Below, one piece after another: positions 1 to 4,399 of a stretch of 6,453 nt of DNA (its first letter is position 1; every line of letters starts with the position of its first letter). The stretch is from Frankia sp. (lineage in GTDB: Bacteria; Actinomycetota; Actinomycetes; Frankiales; Frankiaceae), in NCBI GenBank assembly GCA_019689615.1, contig JADGHD010000296.1, positions 1 to 6,453 on the forward strand. Reading direction: 5' to 3'. The notes under the pieces were generated by a model that was given only the letters and a program-made list of their open reading frames with translations, had not been told where the DNA came from and did not search any database. The translations under genes were made by a program, and so were the position numbers.

Positions 1-9
1 AGAAGGAGG

Positions 10-1554
10 TCATCCCCCGCCTGTGACGGCGGCGGTGGCGCCGTCCGTGGCGCCGTCCGTGGCGCCGTCCGTGGCGCCGTCCGTGGCGCCGTCCGTGGCC
101 TCGCCCGCCAGCCGGCGGGCGAGCGCCGCGCGGTCGAGCTTGTGCACGCTGGTCAGCGGCAGGTCGGCGGCGATGCGCAGGTCCTCGGGCAGCTTGTAGT
201 GCGCGATCCGGGAGGACAGGTACTCGCGCAGCTCGGCGAGCGTGGGCGCGGGCGCGCCCGCGCGCGGGACCACGACGGCGACCCCGATCTCCCCCATCAC
301 CGGGTCGGGGCGGGGGACGACCGCGCACTGCGCGACCGAGGGGTGCGTGCTCAGCACCGCCTCGACCTCGGCCGGGTACACGTTGTAGCCGCCGCGGATG
401 AACATCTCCTTGCGCCGGCCGACGAGGCGCACCAGCCCGCGCTCGTCGAGCCGGCCCAGGTCGCCGGTGCGGATCCAGCCGTCCACGATGGCGGCGGCGG
501 TGGCCTGCGGGTCGCGCCAGTAGCCGGCCATCGCGGTCGGCGTGCGCAGCCACAGCTCGCCGACCTCGCCGACCGGGGCCGGCCGGCCGTCGTCGTCGCG
601 GATCTCGCACTCGATCCCTGGCCGGGGGCGGCCGATCGTGAACAGCGCCTCCTCGTCGTCGGCGTCCGGCGCGGTGCCCAGGCCGCAGCCACCGGACTCG
701 GTGGACGAGTAGCGCACGCAGTAGGGGGCGCCGATCCGGGCGCGCGCCTCCTCGATCAGCGCGGGCGGCGACGCCGCCGCGCCCGCGATGATCACCTGGA
801 CGGCGCTCAGGTCGAACTCGTCGAAGTCGGGCACCCGCAGCAGCAGGGCGAGCTGCGGGGCGACCGCGTTGAGGGTGGCGATCCGGTGCTCGGCGAGCAG
901 CGCCAGCGTGTCCCGGGCGCGCCAGCGGCCCTGGATGTACGTGCACAGGCCGCGGCGCAGGTACCAGGGCAGCTTCGTCATGAACCCGACGTGGGCGAAC
1001 TGGGTGGAGGCGAGCACCGGCTCGCCGGCGGCGTCGGCCCAGACGCCGCCGGTGTCGATCTGGGTGACCGCGCGCAGCTGCCGCTCGGCGAACACCGCTG
1101 CCTTCGGCATGCCGGTGGTGCCGGAGGTGAACACGATCGCCACCGGCCGGTCGTCGTCGGCCGGCAGCGGGGCGGGCGCGCTCGCGCCGGCGGCCAGCCG
1201 GCCGGCCCCGTAGCCGGCCAGCTCGTCGACCTCGCCCTCATCGGTGAGCACCAGGCGGGGGTCGGCCAGGGCCGCGAGCCGCTCCTGCTCCGGCGGAGCG
1301 AGCACCGGGTTCACCCCGGCGGTGATCGCCCCGAGCTTGGCGGCCGCGGCGTAGGCGATGACGTAGCGGCTGGTCGACGCCAGCCGCAGTACCAGCCGGT
1401 CGCCCTCGCCAACGCCACGCGCGGCCAGGGCCAGCGCGGCCGCGTCACTCCTGTCGTCAAGTTCAGCGAAGCTGAGCCGGCTGCCATCCGGGTTGACAAA
1501 CGCCGTCGCGTCCCCGAACCGCCGGGCCGCCGCCCGCACCGTCTCCGCCAGCAT
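10..1554 (-). CDS. Class I AMP-dependent acyl-CoA synthetase (fatty/carboxylic acid-CoA ligase)
   Basis: This cytoplasmic enzyme should activate a carboxylic acid with ATP to an acyl-adenylate and then to an acyl-CoA. From the chosen ATG it is 514 aa. Visible motifs are the phosphate-binding loop FTSGTTGMPK (residues 142-151), the adenine-binding YSSTES (282-287), GYWRDP (344-349), the ATP-binding RTGDLG (362-367), the hinge region GRRKEMFIRGGYN (379-391) and the likely catalytic C-terminal lysine K472 in LTSVHKLDR. After the normal domain end, a low-complexity tail carries five ATDG repeats (486-505). The ATG at 1554 is chosen because LAETVRAAARRFGD is the usual family N-terminus; a GTG at 1626 would add 24 unrelated residues, and neither has a clear Shine-Dalgarno. 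It diverges from the ferredoxin gene. The acid substrate (fatty, steroid side chain or aromatic) cannot be told from sequence. The family call is firm; the start is moderately sure. Confidence 0.93.
   Translation of the reverse strand: MLAETVRAAARRFGDATAFVNPDGSRLSFAELDDRSDAAALALAARGVGEGDRLVLRLASTSRYVIAYAAAAKLGAITAGVNPVLAPPEQERLAALADPRLVLTDEGEVDELAGYGAGRLAAGASAPAPLPADDDRPVAIVFTSGTTGMPKAAVFAERQLRAVTQIDTGGVWADAAGEPVLASTQFAHVGFMTKLPWYLRRGLCTYIQGRWRARDTLALLAEHRIATLNAVAPQLALLLRVPDFDEFDLSAVQVIIAGAAASPPALIEEARARIGAPYCVRYSSTESGGCGLGTAPDADDEEALFTIGRPRPGIECEIRDDDGRPAPVGEVGELWLRTPTAMAGYWRDPQATAAAIVDGWIRTGDLGRLDERGLVRLVGRRKEMFIRGGYNVYPAEVEAVLSTHPSVAQCAVVPRPDPVMGEIGVAVVVPRAGAPAPTLAELREYLSSRIAHYKLPEDLRIAADLPLTSVHKLDRAALARRLAGEATDGATDGATDGATDGATDGATAAVTGGG
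37..96. repeat. Five perfect tandem copies of a 12-bp unit inside the acyl-CoA synthetase 3' end
   Basis: The unit GGCGCCGTCCGT occurs five times head to tail without mismatch, and the periodicity runs on a few bases each side (about 35-99). On the minus strand it encodes Ala-Thr-Asp-Gly five times, followed by ATAAVTGGG and the stop. Because 12 is a multiple of three, copy-number change would alter tail length without breaking the frame. The tail lies beyond the catalytic lysine and is probably disordered. Confidence 0.97.
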
Positions 1555-1607
1555 GAAGCAAACGCTATCGGGTCGAGCCGGCAGACTCCCGCGCTGCGCG
1601 GGCAAGG

Positions 1608-1643
1608 AAGGGCCACCCGGCCACACGGTCCAGAAAGGGCCAC
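1608..1643 (-). promoter_or_regulatory. GTGGCC repeat cluster upstream of the acyl-CoA synthetase
   Basis: Read on the minus strand, GTGGCC occurs three times within 33 bases (1643-1638, 1624-1619, 1616-1611). The nine-base plus-strand repeat AAGGGCCAC occurs at 1608-1616 and 1635-1643, 27 bases apart. The cluster lies 57-89 bases upstream of the synthetase ATG. The 8-mer GTGGCCGG (1624-1617) recurs twice just upstream of the tetR gene (2911-2918, 2927-2934). It may be a regulator binding region; the motif is short and GC-rich, so chance is a real alternative. Confidence 0.25.
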
Positions 1644-1675
1644 ATGGTCAGTAGCCGGTCAGCCGGGGCGGGGTG

Positions 1676-1701
1676 GACGATATCTGTTCAGTACACGTTC
1701 C
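1676..1701 (-). promoter_or_regulatory. Possible ECF-sigma-type promoter for the acyl-CoA synthetase
   Basis: On the minus strand GGAAC (1701-1697) is followed after 17 bases by CGTC (1679-1676). This resembles the GGAAC/CGTY pattern of actinobacterial ECF sigma factors such as SigE. It would start transcription near 1670, about 115 bases before the ATG. No good housekeeping promoter was found for this gene. The match is short and could be chance. Confidence 0.2.
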
Positions 1702-1765
1702 CCATGCCCGCGCCCGCGGCCCCGTTACGGGTGTACGGTGCGGCCAGTCGTGAAGGAGGGACATC

Positions 1766-1954
1766 ATGCGGGTCGTGGTCGACTTCGACGTCTGTGAGAG
1801 CAACGCGATCTGTGTCGGTCTCGTCCCGTCGGTCTTCGAGATCGACGAGAACGAGTACCTCTCGGTCGTCGAGGAACCGGACGAGTCGCTGCTGCCCGAC
1901 CTGGAGAAGGCCGTGCGAGCGTGCCCGAAGCAGGCCATCAAGCTGATCAGGTAA
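1766..1954 (+). CDS. Small [3Fe-4S] ferredoxin, probable P450/oxygenase electron donor
   Basis: A 62-aa acidic ferredoxin that should carry single electrons from a ferredoxin reductase to a cytochrome P450 or similar oxygenase in the cytoplasm. Three cysteines fit the one-cluster actinobacterial pattern: C10 and C16 in CESNAIC, and C53 followed by P54 near the C-terminus. The position that would hold the extra [4Fe-4S] cysteine (C-x2-X-x2-C) is Asn13, so a [3Fe-4S] cluster is expected. Full length is about 60-70 aa in this family, so the gene is complete. The start is set by AAGGAGGG at 1753-1760, five bases before the ATG. No P450 or reductase gene lies in the window, so its partner must be elsewhere. 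It diverges from the acyl-CoA synthetase and reads in the same direction as the enoyl-CoA hydratase/isomerase gene 186 bases downstream. Confidence 0.93.
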   Translation: MRVVVDFDVCESNAICVGLVPSVFEIDENEYLSVVEEPDESLLPDLEKAVRACPKQAIKLIR

Positions 1955-1958
1955 CGAC

Positions 1959-1984
1959 CGTCCCGGCCCAGGGACGTTCGTCCC
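1959..1984 (+). terminator. Small competing hairpins after the ferredoxin gene
   Basis: Five bases after the ferredoxin stop, CGTCCC (1959-1964) pairs perfectly with GGGACG (1971-1976) over a six-base loop. The same right arm can instead pair as GGGAC (1971-1975) with GTCCC (1980-1984) over a GTTC loop, so the two structures exclude each other. There is no T-tract. Placement suggests a weak GC-type terminator or a processing/stability element. The rest of the gap to 2140 is GC-rich, holds a direct repeat of GCGCCGCGC (1993-2001, 2007-2015), and shows no gene or convincing promoter. Confidence 0.35.
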
Positions 1985-2140
1985 GCGGCCTCGCGCCGCG
2001 CTCGTAGCGCCGCGCGCAGCGCCGTCCCGGGCGGCGGCGGACCCGGCGGCCCAACCCGCCCGGGCCGCCCCGGGTGCCGCCGCCTGCCGGCCGCGCACCC
2101 GGCGCGCCGTGGCCCGCCCGGCCGCCGCACAGGAGACCTC

Positions 2141-2887
2141 ATGACCGACCACATCCAGACCGAGACCGCCGGCGGGGTGCTGCGCATCCAGTTCAACCGG
2201 CCCGACAAGCGCAACGCGATCAGCCAGGAGATGTACCAGGCGCTCGGGGACGCGCTGGTCGCCGCCGAGGCCGACGAGAGCGTGCGCGTGGTGGTGTTTC
2301 GCGGCGTCGGCGGCGCGTTCACCGCCGGCAACGAGCTCGCCGACATCGCCGCCACCGACGTGCTCACCCCGGACGGGCCGACCGCCCGGTTCATCGGCAC
2401 CCTCATCGACACGACCAAGGTGCTGGTCGCGGAAGTGGACGGGCCCGCGATCGGGATCGGCACCACCATGCTGCTGCACTGCGACCTGGTGTACGCCAGC
2501 GCCCGGTCGAAGTTCGGCCTGCCGTTCATCAACCTCGGCGTGGTGCCCGAGGCGGCCTCGTCGCTGTTGCTGCCCCGCAGCGCCGGCCCGCGGCTGGCGG
2601 CCAAGCTGCTGATGTTCGGTGACGTGTTCAGCCCGCAGGAGGCGGTCGAGGCCGGCATCGTGACGGAGGTGCTGCCGGACGCCGACGCGCTGCGCGCCCG
2701 GGTGGCCGATCGCGTCGAGGCGCTGCTGGCCCGCCCGCCGCAGGCCCTGGCAGCCGTCCGCCGGCTGCTGCACCATGACGACGCCGCCGGGCTGCACGCC
2801 CGCGCGAAGTTCGAGGGGGAGCTGTTCAGCACGCTGTCGAAGACCCCGGACGCCCAGGCCGCGATCGGCGCCGTGCTGCGGCGATAG
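2141..2887 (+). CDS. Enoyl-CoA hydratase/isomerase family protein (crotonase fold), isomerase-like active site
   Basis: A 248-aa crotonase-superfamily enzyme acting on an acyl-CoA thioester, most likely in beta-oxidation of a fatty or steroid-derived acid. Oxyanion-hole segments are visible at FTAGNEL (60-66) and the GIGTT loop (105-109). By my alignment to rat mitochondrial enoyl-CoA hydratase, the two catalytic glutamates (Glu144, Glu164) are replaced by Thr109 and Phe129. The segment PFINLGVVPEAASS (128-141) instead resembles the peroxisomal delta3,delta2-enoyl-CoA isomerase pattern PF..LG..PE..SS, placing a candidate catalytic acid at Glu137. A double-bond isomerase is therefore more likely than a hydratase, though many such bacterial proteins are labelled hydratase. 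AGGAG at 2131-2135, five bases before the ATG, fixes the start. It lies between the ferredoxin gene and, 73 bases downstream, the tetR gene, a likely co-regulated set. The family is sure; the reaction is inferred. Confidence 0.92.
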   Translation: MTDHIQTETAGGVLRIQFNRPDKRNAISQEMYQALGDALVAAEADESVRVVVFRGVGGAFTAGNELADIAATDVLTPDGPTARFIGTLIDTTKVLVAEVDGPAIGIGTTMLLHCDLVYASARSKFGLPFINLGVVPEAASSLLLPRSAGPRLAAKLLMFGDVFSPQEAVEAGIVTEVLPDADALRARVADRVEALLARPPQALAAVRRLLHHDDAAGLHARAKFEGELFSTLSKTPDAQAAIGAVLRR

Positions 2888-2910
2888 CGCCGCTTGCCGC
2901 CGGCGGGCCA

Positions 2911-2931
2911 GTGGCCGGCGCCACCGGTGGC
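2911..2931. promoter_or_regulatory. Nested palindromes upstream of tetR, candidate operator
   Basis: Three five-base arms alternate: GTGGC (2911-2915), GCCAC (2920-2924) and GTGGC (2927-2931), so the middle arm can pair with either neighbour. The second pairing is part of a perfect 12-bp palindrome, GCCACCGGTGGC (2920-2931). A separate palindrome CCGCCGGCGG sits at 2897-2906. The 73-base gap between the hydratase/isomerase stop and the regulator ATG is a usual place for an autoregulatory TetR operator. No binding specificity is known, and short palindromes are frequent at this GC content. Confidence 0.35.
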
Positions 2932-2960
2932 CGGGTCGACGCGGGAGGGAACACGACGCG

Positions 2961-3740
2961 ATGGCTGAACGCACCGTGACCGGCGGCGCCGCTGGCGACG
3001 GCACCGGCGGCGGGCGGTCCGCCGCTGCCCCAGCCCGGGCGCCGCGCCGGGCCGGGCGGCCAGCCAGGATCGACCGGGCGACGATCGCCCGGGCCGCCGG
3101 GGAGATCGGCATCGACCGGGTCAGCATGCGCTCGGTGGCCGAGCGGCTCGGGGTGAGCGTCCCCGGCCTCTACCACTACGTGCAGGGACGCGAGGACCTG
3201 CTCCGGCTGGCCGCCGAGCAGTCGGCCGCCCGGATCTCCCTGCCGGTCGACCGCGGCCAGCACTGGGCCGAGTGGCTGTTCGAGTGGGCCGACCTGATCC
3301 GCCGGGCCTTCGTCGCCTCGCCGGCGCTGCTCGCGCAGTTCATGCAGGGGACGTTCGGGCTGGACCGGATGGTCGACGCGGTGGACAGCGCGCTCGGGCT
3401 GCTCATCCGCCAGGGGTTCGAGCCGCGGGCGGCGTTCGACGCCTACATCGTGGTCACCCACTGTGCGATGGGCGCGGCGGTGACCGAGATCCGCGAGCGC
3501 GAGACGGCCGCCGCGGGCACCCCGGCCAGCGTCGACTACTACCGCGTGGTCGGCCAGCGCGACCAGGCCGAGCTGCCGCACCTGCGCGCGCTGCTGGCCG
3601 AGGGCCCGCCGACCTACCCGTCGCCGCAGGAGCAGCTGACCACGGTGCTCGCCGGCATCGCGGCCCGCCGCGGCGAGTCATGGCCCGACATCGTCGCCCT
3701 GCTGCGGGCCCGGGAAACCACCACCCAGCCCACCGGCTGA
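2961..3740 (+). CDS. TetR/AcrR-family transcriptional regulator
   Basis: A 259-aa one-component DNA-binding regulator, probably a repressor released by a small ligand such as an acyl-CoA or lipid. After a Gly/Ala/Arg-rich flexible tail (1-31), the TetR N-terminal domain begins at GRPARIDRATIARAA (32-46). The helix-turn-helix covers about 55-74, with SMRSVAERLGVS and the typical recognition-helix end GLYHYV (69-74) followed by GREDLL (76-81). The rest is a helical ligand/dimer domain of a TetR_C type. GGAGGGA at 2944-2950 supports the ATG at 2961, with a rather long spacing of 10; the frame is open further upstream, but those residues overlap the preceding gene and do not look like protein. 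It follows the hydratase/isomerase gene in the same direction, so it may regulate that gene, the divergent acyl-CoA synthetase, or itself. Target and ligand are not readable from sequence. Confidence 0.92.
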   Translation: MAERTVTGGAAGDGTGGGRSAAAPARAPRRAGRPARIDRATIARAAGEIGIDRVSMRSVAERLGVSVPGLYHYVQGREDLLRLAAEQSAARISLPVDRGQHWAEWLFEWADLIRRAFVASPALLAQFMQGTFGLDRMVDAVDSALGLLIRQGFEPRAAFDAYIVVTHCAMGAAVTEIRERETAAAGTPASVDYYRVVGQRDQAELPHLRALLAEGPPTYPSPQEQLTTVLAGIAARRGESWPDIVALLRARETTTQPTG

Positions 3741-3821
3741 CCGCACCGCCCAGGCGCGCCCGGCCCCGCGGCCGGCCGGGCGGTTGGCGCACGCCAGGGC
3801 GGCCTGGGTTTGCGGACGGAT

Positions 3822-3839
3822 CGTCGGGCACACCCGACG
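3822..3839. promoter_or_regulatory. Perfect 7-bp inverted repeat before the small membrane protein gene
   Basis: CGTCGGG (3822-3828) and CCCGACG (3833-3839) form a perfect 7-bp stem over the loop CACA. It lies 81 bases after the tetR stop and 14 bases before the ATG chosen for the next gene, two bases before an in-frame GTG. It may be a T-less terminator for the upstream genes or an operator/5'-UTR hairpin for the downstream one. The remainder of 3741-3853 shows no other signal. Confidence 0.4.
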
Positions 3840-3853
3840 TCGTGACGACTCGG

Positions 3854-4186
3854 ATGCTTCCTCCCCAGCGTCGCCCGCAGGCGCCACGCCGCGGCGGCCG
3901 GTTCGCCACTCTCACCGGCGCGGCGCCGGCCCGCAGCGCGCTGCGGCTGCGGCTGGCCCTCGCGCTGTTCGGCCTGGTGTTCTGCGGGGTGGCAGCTGGC
4001 CTGTTCGCCGTGGCCGGCTGGCCCGTGCCGGCCGGGCTGCTGGCGTTCGCCGGGCTCACCGCACTGATCGACCTGGGCGTCATCGCCGCCCGGATGCGCC
4101 AGCGCCGCCGGCTGGAGCGGCCAGCCCAGCCCACGCGTGGGCGGCAGCGCTCCGGCCTGCCCACCGACTACCCTCCGTATCCCTGA
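3854..4186 (+). CDS. Small two-helix membrane protein, DUF6343-like
   Basis: A 110-aa protein of unknown function. It has a basic, Pro/Arg-rich N-terminus (1-29), the stretch SALRLRLALALFGL (28-41) leading into a first membrane helix (about 34-54), a short Trp-Pro turn (56-57), a second helix (about 58-79), then a basic cytoplasmic-type tail (RMRQRRR, 80-86) ending in YPPYP. The SALRLRL start, Asp73 in the second helix (ALIDLGVI) and the Tyr/Pro-rich end match what I remember of the actinobacterial DUF6343 family. Both ends look cytoplasmic by the positive-inside rule. The start is uncertain: ATG at 3854 or GTG at 3842 (114 aa), neither with a clear Shine-Dalgarno. The frame stays open far upstream, but only because it is a GC-rich shadow of tetR. 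No functional link to its neighbours is apparent. Confidence 0.72.
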   Translation: MLPPQRRPQAPRRGGRFATLTGAAPARSALRLRLALALFGLVFCGVAAGLFAVAGWPVPAGLLAFAGLTALIDLGVIAARMRQRRRLERPAQPTRGRQRSGLPTDYPPYP

Positions 4187-4279
4187 CCCGGCCTTAGCGG
4201 CGCAGCCCGCGAGCTGGGTGGACGGGGTTGCGCGCCAGGGTGGTCGTCCGCGCCGTTTCCGCAGGTGAGCGGCATCGGG

Positions 4280-4308
4280 TTGACCACGCTGCGTGCTGGC
4301 TCTACTTT
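4280..4308 (+). promoter_or_regulatory. Housekeeping-type promoter of the cholesterol oxidase gene
   Basis: TTGACC (4280-4285) is separated by 17 bases from TACTTT (4303-4308), close to the actinobacterial principal-sigma consensus (TTGAC-N17-TAnnnT) and standing out in very GC-rich DNA. Transcription should begin near 4314-4316, giving a 5' leader of about 85 bases. The spacer holds an 11-bp inverted repeat CACGC-T-GCGTG (4285-4295) that could be an operator. Upstream, 4187-4279 shows no gene or clear signal. Confidence 0.7.
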
Positions 4309-4320
4309 CATGCGCACGAT

Positions 4321-4353
4321 CTGATGGCCCGTCAGGAACTGACGGGCCATCAG
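4321..4353. promoter_or_regulatory. Perfect 15-bp inverted repeat in the cholesterol oxidase leader
   Basis: CTGATGGCCCGTCAG (4321-4335) and CTGACGGGCCATCAG (4339-4353) are exact reverse complements separated by GAA. In RNA the stem could gain a U-G and an A-U pair outside it (4320/4354, 4319/4355). Each arm is itself nearly palindromic (CTGA...TCAG ends), and the arms are 12/15 identical as direct repeats with an 18-base period. It begins about five bases after the predicted transcription start. It may be a tandem operator for a dimeric regulator, a 5' mRNA stabiliser or an attenuator. No T-tract follows, which argues against a simple intrinsic terminator. Confidence 0.85.
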
Positions 4354-4386
4354 GTGGCTGGGGGGCGAGACAGCTGGCTCGAGCAC

Positions 4387-4393
4387 GGAGGAG
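4387..4393 (+). promoter_or_regulatory. Ribosome binding site deciding the cholesterol oxidase start
   Basis: GGAGGAG at 4387-4393 lies six bases before the ATG at 4400 and three before an adjacent in-frame GTG at 4397. Spacing favours the ATG, so the protein starts MGRQP. Confidence 0.8.
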
Positions 4394-4399
4394 ACCGTG

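Noticed and set aside
1..25. AGAAGGAGGT followed by a GTG, resembling a ribosome binding site and start at the left edge
   Set aside because: The frame it would open reads only Val/Ala/Pro/Ser repeats antisense to the synthetase tail; the resemblance to the 16S anti-Shine-Dalgarno complement is also imperfect and isolated.
1493..1498. TTGACA on the plus strand as a -35 box for the ferredoxin
   Set aside because: No -10 lies at 16-18 bases, and it is inside the synthetase coding region about 270 bases from the ferredoxin ATG.
1691..1736. GTACAC/GTGTAC inverted repeat in the divergent region
   Set aside because: Only six bases per arm with a 34-base separation, too weak to call as an operator.
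142..1797. Long plus-strand open frame opposite the acyl-CoA synthetase
   Set aside because: Its translation is low-complexity Arg/Gly/Ala/Val with no family resemblance, and the opposite strand encodes a clear enzyme. Long antisense frames are expected at this GC content.
1648..3127. Two long overlapping minus-strand open frames across ferredoxin, hydratase/isomerase and tetR
   Set aside because: They cross three well-supported plus-strand genes and intergenic regions, with Arg/Ser/Pro-rich composition and no motifs.
3272..3841. Upstream extension of the small membrane protein into tetR
   Set aside because: The added residues are a frame-shifted reading of tetR with Arg/Pro/Gly-rich content, while the recognised family region begins near 3854-3935.
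4187..4279. Possible riboswitch upstream of cholesterol oxidase
   Set aside because: The predicted transcription start is downstream of this stretch and the remaining leader (about 85 bases) is dominated by one hairpin; no known riboswitch core was recognised.
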